64,000 nucleotides of DNA from Nocardia brasiliensis NBRC 14402 (GCF_000308475.2 NZ_BAFT02000004.1:1-64000); one strand, 5' to 3'; numbered from the stretch's first letter, positions 18,187-27,325 are shown. A program made the numbers and translations. Notes: generated by a model not told the origin, from the sequence alone.

Positions 18187-18860
18187 CACACACCCACCCG
18201 GGAGCCGACGTCCGTGCCGGACTGTACGGCGGCGACCAGGTCCGCGGTGGTCTGCACCATGGCGCAGCGGGCCGCCGCGTAGTCGAGCGTCATCCGATGG
18301 TCCTCGCGCGTGAAATCGGCGACGGCATCGGCGGCGAGGAAGGTCTCGATATCGTTCGAGTAGGACTCGCACGCGGTGACCAACACCCCCACGTGCGCGT
18401 ACACCCCGCTGATGATCAGCTGGTCACGGCCCATCGCCCGGAACCGGTCGAGCAGCCCCGACCCGTGGAACGCGCTGTAGCGCCACTTCGTGGACACCAG
18501 ATCGGCTGGGCCCGGGGTCAATTCGGCCACGACCGCGCGATCGGTCTCGTCCGTGGTCATGCCCGGACCCCAGACATCACGCAGCAGCCCGCGCTCGGTC
18601 GGGGTCATCCCGCCGGGCTGCGCGGTGTAGACGACGGCCACGCCGGCCCGCACGCAGGCCTCGCGCAGCAGCGTGAGGTTGGTGACCAACTCGGTGTAGG
18701 GCGAGCCACCGGCGCGCAGCGGGCGCAGAAAGTAGTTCTGCATATCGTGGATCAACAGCACCGATCGACGGGGTTCGATTTTCCAGTCGACAATATTCTC
18801 CGGCATCTCGTCCGGCACCGGCATTTCATACGAAATGACGTCGGGTATTCCACCGAACAT
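18186..18860 (-). CDS. phzD: Isochorismatase-family hydrolase, PhzD-like
   Basis: It should hydrolyse the enol-pyruvyl ether of ADIC to give trans-2,3-dihydro-3-hydroxyanthranilate and pyruvate. The 224-residue protein resembles P. aeruginosa PhzD as I recall it: [20 protein letters not shown] (catalytic Asp39), [17 protein letters not shown] (Lys125) and GVYAHVGVL, where cysteine hydrolases of this fold have Cys. ATG 18860 has GAGGAG 5 nt upstream. It lies 34 nt after the dehydrogenase gene and overlaps phzE. Confidence 0.95.
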   Translation of the reverse strand: MFGGIPDVISYEMPVPDEMPENIVDWKIEPRRSVLLIHDMQNYFLRPLRAGGSPYTELVTNLTLLREACVRAGVAVVYTAQPGGMTPTERGLLRDVWGPGMTTDETDRAVVAELTPGPADLVSTKWRYSAFHGSGLLDRFRAMGRDQLIISGVYAHVGVLVTACESYSNDIETFLAADAVADFTREDHRMTLDYAAARCAMVQTTADLVAAVQSGTDVGSRVGV

Positions 18861-18894
18861 CATGACTCCTCTGATCGATCGAAGTTCTGCGCAC

Positions 18895-19683
18895 TCAGCT
18901 ACCGAGTGTCGCGCCACCGTCCACGGTGAGTTCCTGCATCGTGATGTGCCGGGCGCGGTCGGACAGCAAGAATTCCACGGCGTCGACGATGTCGTCGGGA
19001 TCGGCTATGCGGCCGAGCGGAATACCGAGGCGGAATTTCTCCGGCACGCCGGCGATGGTGGCCTCGGTGCGATCCTCGCCCTCCCACGTCGCCTGCAGCA
19101 TTTCGGTCCTGGTGGATCCGGGCGACACGACGTTGCACCGTATTCCGTATTTCGCGACCTCCAGCGCGGCGCATTTGGCGAGCATGGTCGCCGCCGCCTT
19201 GGACGCCGAATAGGCGGACATGGACGCGCGCGGCGTCCGCGCGGCATTGGAGGACACCGTGACCACCGCGCCGCGGCGCCGGGAGATCATGCGGGTGAGC
19301 ACCGCCTTGGTCACCCGGAAAACACCGGTCGTGTTGACCGAGAAGGTTTCTTCCCAGTCGTCCTCGGACAGTTCGACGATCTCGCCGAACCGCATGATGC
19401 CCGCCGCGTTCACCAGATAGTCCAGCGGGCCGATATCCCGCTCGACGTCGCCGACGATGCGTTCGACATCGACCGGGTCGGTCACGTCACCCTGGACGAT
19501 CGTCACCTGACCGGGCATGGCACGCAGCTCCTTCGATGCGTCCGCGGCCCGGTCGACCGCGACGACGACCATGCCCTGAGCGGCGAGCCGGTACACGATG
19601 CGATGACCGATGCCACCCGCGGCGCCGGTCACCAATGCGATCCGCTGTGCCCCGGAATCCGAGGCCTGCTGCGGTCCGATCAT
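18895..19683 (-). CDS. EntA/DhbA-like 2,3-dihydro-aromatic dehydrogenase (probable 3-hydroxyanthranilate-forming)
   Basis: An NAD-dependent SDR with [36 protein letters not shown] and [17 protein letters not shown]. The latter two blocks are characteristic of 2,3-dihydro-2,3-dihydroxybenzoate dehydrogenases. Next to PhzE and PhzD it is expected to oxidise 2,3-dihydro-3-hydroxyanthranilate to 3-hydroxyanthranilate. That substrate is inferred from context. ATG 19683 (262 residues) is chosen because GGTG precedes it; the frame is open further upstream. It is the first gene of the minus-strand operon. Confidence 0.9.
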   Translation of the reverse strand: MIGPQQASDSGAQRIALVTGAAGGIGHRIVYRLAAQGMVVVAVDRAADASKELRAMPGQVTIVQGDVTDPVDVERIVGDVERDIGPLDYLVNAAGIMRFGEIVELSEDDWEETFSVNTTGVFRVTKAVLTRMISRRRGAVVTVSSNAARTPRASMSAYSASKAAATMLAKCAALEVAKYGIRCNVVSPGSTRTEMLQATWEGEDRTEATIAGVPEKFRLGIPLGRIADPDDIVDAVEFLLSDRARHITMQELTVDGGATLGS

Positions 19684-20162
19684 TATATTCACCACACTTA
19701 CGTCATGAATCCTGAACAAAGACCCTGCGGACTCGCCGCATATCTTCGAAGGTCAATTCAAAGTCTGCTGCGCATGACTGCAGGCAGGCCGATTGATAAA
19801 CCCGGCGCGCAGCCGAGTCGATGGTAAATTTATCCCTCGCGGACCGGACCCCGGTATAGCAGGGTGTTGCCAACAGGGCGGACTGGCAGGGTGTTGTCAA
19901 TATTCGCCGCGAACTTGTCAGCGCCGGATCGTTGCCGGTGCCGGAAAGCGAACCATATACTCTCCCCTGTAGTGCAGTCGGGAGTACCCAGCGCAGTGTA
20001 TTGATCCCGCTGATTCATGCGATGCAACCCCCTCTGGAAACAAACGGGCCCACGGTTTCACACCGTCCCGATCCTGTCCGGGTGTAAACCTCAGCCCTGC
20101 TCGTTCCGGAGCTACCGGTTTATTCCGGGAACACCGGCCGACACGAAACATTGAGTGACGCT
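19684..20162. other. Divergent promoter region between the two halves of the biosynthetic cluster
   Basis: No gene is seen in these about 480 bp. The stretch separates the minus-strand dehydrogenase/phzD/phzE operon from the plus-strand ligase operon and must hold promoters for both. It contains two direct copies of GCAGGGTGTTGyCAA (19859-19873 and 19886-19900, 14 of 15 identical, 27 bp apart). A third, partial TTGTCA lies at 19915-19920. Confidence 0.6.
19859..19900. promoter_or_regulatory. Direct repeats GCAGGGTGTTGyCAA, candidate activator site
   Basis: Two 15-mers differ at one base and are spaced 27 bp start to start in the divergent promoter region. On the minus strand they read TTGACAACACCCTGC and TTGGCAACACCCTGC. 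Direct repeats in such positions are typical of SARP activators, and two SARP genes lie downstream. The 27-bp spacing is not the usual 11 or 22 bp, so this is tentative. Confidence 0.4.
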
Positions 20163-21698
20163 ATGACTCGAAACCACAATCTCATCTACGATCAGTTGAT
20201 CGAGATCGCCCCGGATGCCCGGCCCTGGATCAGCGACCATTCCTCGGTCGCCGTGCCGGTGGTCGACAATCAGGTGGCACTGACCGATGTCGCCGACGCG
20301 GCCAGCCGTGCGGCGACGCTGTTCGAGAGCACCGGCATCAAGCCCGGCGACTACTGCGCGGTATGGCTGGACGCGCCGCTGGACATCATGATCGTCATCG
20401 CGGCGCTGACCGCCGTGGGCGGCGTGCCGGTCCTGCTCAGCCCGGCGCTCGACGTCGAGACCCTCGGCCGCATGCTGGCGCCCGTGACGATCGAACGCAT
20501 CGTCACCACCGGCGACCGCCGGGCCAAGGTCGAACAGCTCGAGGCGCTCCGGCAGATCGATGACTGGGCCGAGCTGGCCGCCCGGCTGCCCGACACCGCG
20601 CCGCGCCGCACCACCGCCGTGTCGATGCCGGGCACCGCCCCCTACATCGTCACGCACACCTCGGGCACCACCGGTGTGCCGAAGCTGGTGCAGTACACCC
20701 GCCGCGGCACCGACCACCAGGGCTACGCCCAGGAGGTGCCCGCGATCATCGGCCGGCTGCGCGGCTACGCCGCCGTCGCGGTGTCCCCGGTGCACTACCG
20801 CACCGTGACCGGTCTGCTCTGCGCACTGCGCCGCAACGTGCCGCTGGTCATCCTGTCCGATCACGCGGGCGAGGCGGTGGCCCCGTTCATCCGGCGCTAC
20901 CAGCCGATCTACCTGGAGGCGCATCCGAACACCCTCATGCAGTGGGAGTACCTGGCCGACAACGGAACTCTGGCCTCGGTCCGGCACTACGTGAGCACCT
21001 TCGACGTCATCCATCCCGGCACCGTGCGGCGGCTGCTCGCCGGCTCGAAGTACCGGCTCGCGACCTTCTTCGAGGCGTACGGCCAGTCCGAACTCGGCGG
21101 CATCGCGGCCAAGGTGCACCTCAAGGGTTTCACCGGCCGCAAGCACCGCGCCAAGGTGAGCCGGCTGCCGGAGGGACATTCGGCCGGCTGGACCGCGCCG
21201 GGTTACTCGAAGGCCCGGATCGTCGGCCCCGACGGCAAGCGGGTGCCCAACGGCACCGCGGGCCGGATCCAGGTCACCTCCGCGGGCCAGTTCCAGACCT
21301 ACATCAACCGGCGCGAGGCGGCCGAGGCCAACACCAGTGCCGACGGCTGGTGGGACACCGGCGATTACGGCAAGCGGACCCGCTTCGGCAAGCTGATCCT
21401 GATCGATCGCCAGGTCGAACGGATGAAGCGGCTCCCCAGCGCCATCGCGATGGAGGACGTGCTGCTCGCCCGCATGCCGTGGCTACTGGAAGCCATTGTG
21501 CTGGAACAAGATAACGGCGTCGTGCCGGTAATCGCACTGCGCGACCGGCCCTTCGACGCGGCCGCGTGGCGCGCGGCGGTCGCGGATCTGCCGCTGATGG
21601 CCGACCCGGTCGTCGTCGACTTCAGCGACTTCCCGCGCACCGCCACCGGCAAGATCCAGCGCCCCGCGCTGTCGCAGCTGATCGCGCAGCACAGCTGA
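20163..21698 (+). CDS. AMP-dependent acid ligase 1 (ANL superfamily)
   Basis: It activates a carboxylic acid as an acyl-adenylate, and probably transfers it to CoA or an amine. The 511-residue protein has the P-loop HTSGTTGVPK (A3), EAYGQSELGG (A5), WWDTGDYGKR (A7) and FPRTATGKIQR with the A10 Lys. The A8 region (ILIDRQVERMKRLPSAIAMEDV) departs from the usual pattern. Given its neighbours, 3-hydroxyanthranilate or its prenylated form is a reasonable substrate, but this is inference. ATG 20163 is chosen over TTG 20151. First gene of the plus-strand operon. Confidence 0.85.
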   Translation: MTRNHNLIYDQLIEIAPDARPWISDHSSVAVPVVDNQVALTDVADAASRAATLFESTGIKPGDYCAVWLDAPLDIMIVIAALTAVGGVPVLLSPALDVETLGRMLAPVTIERIVTTGDRRAKVEQLEALRQIDDWAELAARLPDTAPRRTTAVSMPGTAPYIVTHTSGTTGVPKLVQYTRRGTDHQGYAQEVPAIIGRLRGYAAVAVSPVHYRTVTGLLCALRRNVPLVILSDHAGEAVAPFIRRYQPIYLEAHPNTLMQWEYLADNGTLASVRHYVSTFDVIHPGTVRRLLAGSKYRLATFFEAYGQSELGGIAAKVHLKGFTGRKHRAKVSRLPEGHSAGWTAPGYSKARIVGPDGKRVPNGTAGRIQVTSAGQFQTYINRREAAEANTSADGWWDTGDYGKRTRFGKLILIDRQVERMKRLPSAIAMEDVLLARMPWLLEAIVLEQDNGVVPVIALRDRPFDAAAWRAAVADLPLMADPVVVDFSDFPRTATGKIQRPALSQLIAQHS

Positions 21699-21727
21699 CA
21701 ATCGGCCCTCACTCCACAGGACTCGAC

Positions 21728-22675
21728 ATGACCACTGAGACTATTCAGTCCACCGGAATCTCCTTCGGCGAGAAGGCCGGTGCCTATTTTCGCCTGGGGA
21801 AGCTCCGGGTCTACCACCACTTCTACGCCTGGCTGCTCGCCGTGCTGCTGCTCGCCCACGAGTCGATCAGCAAGCCCGGCATGGCCGCCGCGCTCGGCCT
21901 GATCCTGGTCGGCATGATCGCGATGAAGGTCGCCACCTGCGCCGCCGACGACGTCGTCGGCTTCCGGGACGGCAGCGACGCCAAGAACTACGCCACCGGC
22001 GGGCACCTGCCCAAGTCCAACAAGCCGCTGCTGTCGGGCATGCTGTCGGAACGCGAAGCGATCACCTTCGGCATCGTCACCGGGCTGATCGCGTTCGGCA
22101 CCGGTCTGGCGCTGCTCATTCCGCTCGACGGGGATGTGCCGATCCCGTTCCTGATCGGGTACTTCGTGGTGATCGCGGTCGCCGTGCAGTACTCGTGGCT
22201 GTTCAAGTTCAGCTACCGCCCCACCGGCCTGGAGTTCGTGATCTTCCTGGTCAACACCGCGGAGGTGCTCGGCCCGTACTGGATCATCGCCCGGCACTGG
22301 TCCACCGACGCCGTGCTGATCGGCCTGCTGATCGGCGTGTGCATGCTGCTGGTGGTCTCGTACGCGAATTTCGGTGACCGCGAAGGGGATGCGGCCTCGG
22401 GGCGGCGCACCCTCGCGGCCGTCATCTCGCCGACGATCTACCGCGGCCTGATCGCCGTGCTGTCCGTGCTCAGCCTCGCCCTGCTGGTGGCGCCGTTCGT
22501 CATCGGCTCGCTGAACCCGTGGCTGGTCGTGTGCGTGCTGCCCGCGATCGTGTTGCGCGCCATGCAGATCCGGGCCGGCCTGATCCAGGATCAGGTGCAG
22601 CGCGCCGTCATCCTCGGGTTCCGCAGCACCGACGCGGTCGGTCTCGGCCTCGCCGCGGCCCTGGTGCTGTCATGA
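21728..22675 (+). CDS. UbiA-family membrane prenyltransferase 1
   Basis: A 315-residue multi-pass membrane protein that should transfer a prenyl chain from its diphosphate to an aromatic acceptor. The second Asp motif is a standard DxxxD (D217-D221, FGDREGD). The first is unusual: it reads AADDVVGFRDGSD (residues 72-84), with longer spacing than the common N-x3-D-x3-D. AGGA lies 6 nt before ATG 21728. Its stop overlaps the next ligase start (ATGA). Acceptor and donor are inferred to be the 3-hydroxyanthranilate-type acid and the product of the polyprenyl synthase two genes downstream. Confidence 0.85.
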   Translation: MTTETIQSTGISFGEKAGAYFRLGKLRVYHHFYAWLLAVLLLAHESISKPGMAAALGLILVGMIAMKVATCAADDVVGFRDGSDAKNYATGGHLPKSNKPLLSGMLSEREAITFGIVTGLIAFGTGLALLIPLDGDVPIPFLIGYFVVIAVAVQYSWLFKFSYRPTGLEFVIFLVNTAEVLGPYWIIARHWSTDAVLIGLLIGVCMLLVVSYANFGDREGDAASGRRTLAAVISPTIYRGLIAVLSVLSLALLVAPFVIGSLNPWLVVCVLPAIVLRAMQIRAGLIQDQVQRAVILGFRSTDAVGLGLAAALVLS

Positions 22676-24288
22676 TGCTGCAGCGCACCGCGCAGGTGCT
22701 CCGATCGCTGGCCGTGCTCGGCAAGCGTGGTTTCATCCATCCCCGCCATCTGTCCGCCGACGTGCGCTCGGCCAAGATCGCCGCGCACTGCGGGCCGTTC
22801 CCCGCCATGATCAGCTACATGGCGCGCTACGAGCCCGATCGCGCCGCCGTGATCGACGCCCGCGGCAGCATCAGCTTCGGCGAGCTGGAACGGCAGTCGA
22901 ACGCGCTGGCCCGCGGCCTGGCCGCCGCGGGCATCGGCCCCGGCGACGTGGCCGGCGTGCTGGCCCGCGACCATCGCGGCATGGTCGCGACCATGATCGC
23001 GACCGGCAAACTGGGCGTCCGGCTGGTCATCATGAACACCGGCTTCGCGGGACCGCAATTGCGCGACGTCGCCGAGCGCGAAGGCGTCACCGTGCTGTTC
23101 CACGACGCCGAGTTCAGCGCCCCCACCACCGCGTTGTCCGGCTCGGTGCGGCTGTTCGAGACCTGGAACGACGGGCCGCGCAGCGCGGACGGTCCGGCGC
23201 TGATCGATGATCTGATCACCGCCAACTCGACCACTCCACCGCCGCTGCCCGCCGAGCCCGGCGGCTTGGTGCTGCTCACCAGCGGCACCACCGGCACGCC
23301 GAAAGGCGCGGTGCGCAAGCGCATTTCGCCGCTGCAGTCGGCACAGCTGCTCGACCGGGTACCGCTCAGCCGGGGCGGCACCATGGTGATCGCCGCGCCG
23401 CTGTTCCACGCCACCGGCCTCGGGCAGTTCACCCTCGCCATGGCACTGGGCAAGACCGTGGTGTTCGGCCGCGGCAAATTCGACGCCGAGGCCACCCTCG
23501 CGAGCGTGGCGAAGCACCGGGCCGACACCCTGATCGTGGTACCGACCATGCTGGGCCGCATCCTCGACCTCGGCCCCGACGTGCTGGCCCGGTACGACGT
23601 TTCGTCGCTGCGCATCATCGCCAGCGGCGGGTCGGCGATCTCGCCGGGGCTCAGCGCCCGCACCGCCGCCGCCTTCGGCGACGTGCTCTACAACAACTAT
23701 GGGGCCACCGAGGTCGCCGCGGTGTCCGTGGCCACGCCGGCCGAGCTGCGGCGGGCGCCGGGCACGGTCGGCAGGCCGCCGGTGGGCGTGCGCGTCGCGC
23801 TGTTCGACCGCAACGACCGGGAGATCACCGAACCCGACACCCCGGGCATCATTTTCGTCGCCAACGGCCTCAGCTTCGGCGGGTACACCGACGGCCGGGA
23901 CAAGGACCGGCACGGCGGGATGATCTCGACCGGCGATATCGGGCACTTCGACCGCTCCGGCCTGCTGTTCCTCGACGGCCGCAGCGACGACATGATCGTG
24001 TCCGGCGGCGAGAACGTCTACCCCGGCGAGGTGGAGAACCTGCTCGCCGACCGCGCCGATATCGCCGACGCCGCCGCCATCGGCGTGGACGATCCGGATT
24101 TCGGCCAGCGGCTGCGGGCGTTCGTGGTGCCGCACGCGGGCGCCGAACTCGATCCGGAGGAAATCCGCGATTACGTCAAATCCCAGCTGGCTCGGTACAA
24201 GGTTCCGCGCGATGTCGTCATCGTCGCCGAGATTCCGCGCAACGGCTCCGGAAAGATCGTACGCGCGCAATTGGCCGGAATTCCGTAA
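22672..24288 (+). CDS. AMP-dependent acid ligase 2 (acyl-CoA synthetase, FadD-like)
   Basis: A 538-residue ANL enzyme with LLTSGTTGTPKGAVRK (A3), YNNYGATEVAAVS (A5), MISTGDIGHFDRSGLLFLDGRSDDMIVSGGENVYP-type A7/A8 blocks and RNGSGKIVR (A10). All core motifs are intact. It resembles CoA ligases for fatty or aryl acids. ATG 22672 overlaps the UbiA stop; the second ATG (22675) is an alternative. It is probably cotranscribed with ligase 1, UbiA and the prenyl synthase. Two ligases suggest two acid activation steps in product assembly. Confidence 0.88.
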   Translation: MMLQRTAQVLRSLAVLGKRGFIHPRHLSADVRSAKIAAHCGPFPAMISYMARYEPDRAAVIDARGSISFGELERQSNALARGLAAAGIGPGDVAGVLARDHRGMVATMIATGKLGVRLVIMNTGFAGPQLRDVAEREGVTVLFHDAEFSAPTTALSGSVRLFETWNDGPRSADGPALIDDLITANSTTPPPLPAEPGGLVLLTSGTTGTPKGAVRKRISPLQSAQLLDRVPLSRGGTMVIAAPLFHATGLGQFTLAMALGKTVVFGRGKFDAEATLASVAKHRADTLIVVPTMLGRILDLGPDVLARYDVSSLRIIASGGSAISPGLSARTAAAFGDVLYNNYGATEVAAVSVATPAELRRAPGTVGRPPVGVRVALFDRNDREITEPDTPGIIFVANGLSFGGYTDGRDKDRHGGMISTGDIGHFDRSGLLFLDGRSDDMIVSGGENVYPGEVENLLADRADIADAAAIGVDDPDFGQRLRAFVVPHAGAELDPEEIRDYVKSQLARYKVPRDVVIVAEIPRNGSGKIVRAQLAGIP

Positions 24289-24338
24289 CTACCTCGGGCT
24301 ATGTCATTCCTCTATCTCCGAAAGGTGGTACTGCGACC

Positions 24339-25385
24339 ATGTGCGCGGCAACCGGAATCTACTCCGTACAAGACACCAGAAACGACATGATGAAGCGTGC
24401 CGAACAGCTGGCACTCGAGTTCCTGGAAAAAGAGCACAAGCGCTGGTTTGCCTTGGACAGCGAGGCCGGCGCGACGATCGAGTCGATTGCCGAGCTGATG
24501 CGGGCCGGCGGTAAACGGATCAGGCCGGAGTTCTGCATCAGTGGATATCTCGCGGCGGGTGGTGATCCGGACGGTAATTCGATCATCTCCGCGGCGGTAG
24601 CCACGGAGTTCCTGCACGCGAGTGCGCTGATCCACGACGACGTGTTCGACGAATCAGCGATCCGCCGCGGCGCCCCTTCGGTGCACGAGAAGTACGCGGC
24701 CCGGCATCGGGCGCACGGCTGGCAGGGCGAATCGGGCCGGTTCGGCGAGAGTGTGGCGATCCTGGCCGGAGACCTGGCCCTCGTCTACGCCGATGTCTTC
24801 ATGGCCGAGGCGATGCCCGCGGTCACGGCCGCCTGGGGTGAACTGCGCGCCGAGCTGATGATCGGTCAGCATCTCGACGTGGTCGCGGCGGCTCGATTCG
24901 CGGGCAACCCGCAGCTCTCGCGCACCATCGCCCAGCTGAAATCGGGTAACTACACGATCCACCGGCCGCTGCTGGTCGGCGCGATCCTGGCCGGCCGCCC
25001 CGATCTGGCGCAGCCGTTCGAGGCCTACGGACTCGCGGTCGGCGAGGCGTTCCAGCTGCGCGACGACCTGCTCGACATGTTCGGCGACACCGACACGCTC
25101 GGCAAGCCCGCCCAACTGGATCTCGAACGGCACAAGATGACCCTGCTGCTCTCGCTCGCCATCGAGCGGGACGAACAGGTCAGGGCGTTGATCGACGCAC
25201 CGGGAACGACCTCGGCGCAACTGCGCGAGCGGCTGCTCGAATCGGGGATTTCCGCCGCGGTGGAGCAGCACATCGGCGCGCTCGTCGAGCGGGGCAGTGC
25301 CGCGCTCGCCGACGTGGGTCTGGAACCGGGCTGGCAGGAGGAGTTGATCTCCATGGCTCATGGCGTCGCCTATCGGAACAAGTGA
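24339..25385 (+). CDS. Polyprenyl diphosphate synthase (trans-isoprenyl, probably C20 or longer)
   Basis: It condenses isopentenyl units into a linear prenyl diphosphate. The 348-residue protein has GGKRIRP, the first Asp-rich motif DDVFD (residues 100-104) and the second DDLLD (about 242-246). The residues 4 and 5 positions before the first motif are Ala and Ser, so the bulky aromatic residue that stops farnesyl synthases is absent. This favours a geranylgeranyl or longer product, but farnesyl cannot be excluded. It ends 18 nt from the convergent UbiA 2 gene. Confidence 0.9.
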   Translation: MCAATGIYSVQDTRNDMMKRAEQLALEFLEKEHKRWFALDSEAGATIESIAELMRAGGKRIRPEFCISGYLAAGGDPDGNSIISAAVATEFLHASALIHDDVFDESAIRRGAPSVHEKYAARHRAHGWQGESGRFGESVAILAGDLALVYADVFMAEAMPAVTAAWGELRAELMIGQHLDVVAAARFAGNPQLSRTIAQLKSGNYTIHRPLLVGAILAGRPDLAQPFEAYGLAVGEAFQLRDDLLDMFGDTDTLGKPAQLDLERHKMTLLLSLAIERDEQVRALIDAPGTTSAQLRERLLESGISAAVEQHIGALVERGSAALADVGLEPGWQEELISMAHGVAYRNK

Positions 25386-25403
25386 GCTGACGCGAGGCAG
25401 GGC

Positions 25404-26336
25404 CTAGTGCACACCGGCGATGAGGAGGGTGGCCAATACCGCGATGTGCACGGCGTACTGGGTGACCATGAAGGCGCGATACGGGAGGCGGCGGTCGGTG
25501 CGGGAGGTGGCGCGGCGGGTCGTCGCGGCGAGCACGCCGACCGCCACCGCACCGATGACCAGGGCGAGCGCCGACGGCGCCAGCATCGGCGCGAAAAGCA
25601 GGGCGGCGACGCCGTATCCGGCGGCGATGAGCGCGGCGTTCACGGTCACCAGCAGGCGGACCCGGCCGTCGCCCCACTTGATGACCGGGGTCTGACGCCC
25701 GCCCGCCGCGTCACCCTCGGCATCGGACAGGTCCTTGACCAGCGCACCGACACCGGCCATCCACAGCGACATCGCGGTGCCGAGCAGCAGCACCGGCAGA
25801 CCGCCCTGCTGACCCGCGGCCTGCCAGCCCGCCGCGTAGGTCAGCACGCCCATGCCGAGCACGAGCAGGGCAGCGGTGCTGCCGCGGCGCTTGCCGTAGA
25901 AAGGCGCACCGGAATAGGCGTAGCCGCACGCCAGATGGGCCAGGATCAACAGCGGCAGCCAGCCGCCCGCGTCGACGACGCCGCCGATGGCCAGCGCGAG
26001 GGCGCCCGCCGCGATCACCCCGCCCGCGGCCACCGGCACCGGCAGCGATCCCCGGCTGATCGGCCGGGTCGAGCCGTTCGCCCGGTCCTCGGTGACGTCC
26101 ATGACGCCGTTGAACACGTAGGCGGCCAGCGTCGCGAGCACCCAGGCCACCGCGGCCAGCACCACCTGGCCACCGAGCACCGACGCGCCGAGCACCGCCG
26201 CGGTCCCGAAACGCATCAGGAAGATGATCTGGACCGAGATCCGAGATTCCTGTAGAAATTCTTTCGAAAGCCGGACTAATACTGCTCCCGCCGTAGTATC
26301 GGCCGGGAATTGAATTGACGCAGCACCCATATTCAT
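25404..26336 (-). CDS. UbiA-family membrane prenyltransferase 2
   Basis: A 310-residue protein with about 8-9 hydrophobic segments and standard UbiA motifs: N76-x3-D80-x3-D84 (FNGVMDVTED) and D202-x2-D205-x3-D209 (KDLSDAEGD), which bind Mg-prenyl diphosphate. It is only moderately similar in pattern to UbiA 1, so the two may act on different acceptors or catalyse successive steps. ATG 26336 is weakly supported; ATG 26330 is an alternative. It is transcribed toward the prenyl synthase and away from the SDR-like gene. Confidence 0.88.
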   Translation of the reverse strand: MNMGAASIQFPADTTAGAVLVRLSKEFLQESRISVQIIFLMRFGTAAVLGASVLGGQVVLAAVAWVLATLAAYVFNGVMDVTEDRANGSTRPISRGSLPVPVAAGGVIAAGALALAIGGVVDAGGWLPLLILAHLACGYAYSGAPFYGKRRGSTAALLVLGMGVLTYAAGWQAAGQQGGLPVLLLGTAMSLWMAGVGALVKDLSDAEGDAAGGRQTPVIKWGDGRVRLLVTVNAALIAAGYGVAALLFAPMLAPSALALVIGAVAVGVLAATTRRATSRTDRRLPYRAFMVTQYAVHIAVLATLLIAGVH

Positions 26337-26587
26337 ATCGCATTACGCTATGCCGGTGCCGACATATCGGATATTCCCCGAATGCGGTACTCCTCTCAGC
26401 GCTAAAAGGTGGATTCAGTGTATTGAAAGGAGCAATGCCGCGTCTCCGGAATACTACTTTCGCAGCATCTGGGCCATGGCAGGCTCGGCGGATGTCGGCG
26501 ATCGCGTAGGGTGGGCGCTCACGTGGGGACAGTCGGGTACATCGAACGGGACCCGACACGGTGCAAATTCCTGAAAGGAGCGTTGCC
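26337..26587. other. Divergent intergenic region with short leader-like ORF
   Basis: This relatively AT-rich 250-bp spacer between UbiA 2 and the SDR-like gene should hold both promoters. A 24-codon plus-strand frame at 26435-26509 has a good GAAAGGAG before its ATG, but its peptide matches nothing I know. A larger frame (26350-26574) overlaps it and has poor codon use. Neither is annotated as a gene. Confidence 0.4.
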
Positions 26588-27325
26588 ATGGTGGATAGCC
26601 GGCACCGCGTGGCCATCGTGACCGGAGCCGGCAGCGGCCTCGGTGCGGCAGTCGTGCGAAAGCTGGCGGCGCGCAAGTTCACCATCGCCCTGGTGGATCT
26701 GCGGGCATCGTGGTGCGACACCTCCCTGGACGCGCTCGGGCCGGACCGGGCCGGGCTGTGGGCGTTCGGCGCGGATCTGCGCTATCTGCACGAGGCGGAG
26801 GCCACCGTGCTGCGGGTCGCCGAGACCCTGGGTCCGCCCATGGTGGTCGTGAACGCGCCGTTTCCGGGTCGCGCCGACAGCGCGCCGGAGCTGCCGGACT
26901 GGGAATCGGTGGTGCACGCCCGGCTGCGGGCGCCGCTGCTGGTCAGTCGGGCGGCCGAGCGCTACCTGGCCGAGTCGGGCACGGGCCGGATCGTGAACGT
27001 GGCCCAGATCGACTCCTCGGCGCGCAAGCGACCCGACGATCTGGTGATCCGGGAAACGTTGCACGCGTTGACCGAAACGCTGTCCAGGGAACTCGGCCCG
27101 CGCGGGGTACAGGTGAATACCGTTGTCGCGGATATCAGTTGCGCGACCCGCACGGCCGACACCGGATCGCGGGCCCGGCCGGATTGCTGCCTCGCCGCGG
27201 AAGACGAAACCGCGGCCCTGGTGGACTATCTGGTCTCCGATGCCGCGGGCACGGTTTCCGGGCGCATGATCGAGTCCCGCCATCCGGTCACCGAGTCACC
27301 GCCAGCTGCGGACACCCTGCGGTGA
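26588..27325 (+). CDS. SDR-fold protein lacking the catalytic Tyr/Lys
   Basis: A 245-residue Rossmann-fold protein with an intact dinucleotide loop VTGAGSGLGAAV (residues 11-22). In the C-terminal half, aligned through LSRELGPRGVQVNTV, the YxxxK pair reads Asp151 and Arg155 and the usual NAG is NAP. It should therefore bind a nucleotide but not act as a normal dehydrogenase; a sensor, scaffold or different chemistry is possible. ATG 26588 has AAAGGAG 7 nt upstream. It overlaps the convergent response regulator by 30 nt at the 3' ends. Confidence 0.8.
   Translation: MVDSRHRVAIVTGAGSGLGAAVVRKLAARKFTIALVDLRASWCDTSLDALGPDRAGLWAFGADLRYLHEAEATVLRVAETLGPPMVVVNAPFPGRADSAPELPDWESVVHARLRAPLLVSRAAERYLAESGTGRIVNVAQIDSSARKRPDDLVIRETLHALTETLSRELGPRGVQVNTVVADISCATRTADTGSRARPDCCLAAEDETAALVDYLVSDAAGTVSGRMIESRHPVTESPPAADTLR

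Noticed and set aside
16024..18282. A 752-codon plus-strand frame
   Set aside because: It is antisense to phzE and the SDR, both with clear catalytic motifs.
16267..18860. A phenazine pathway
   Set aside because: PhzE and PhzD are present, but no phzA/B, phzF or phzG was found and the next gene is an EntA-like dehydrogenase, which diverts the intermediate to 3-hydroxyanthranilate.
26350..26574. A 74-codon ORF ending at the ribosome site of the SDR-like gene
   Set aside because: AT-rich third positions unlike real genes here, no ribosome site, no recognisable domain.
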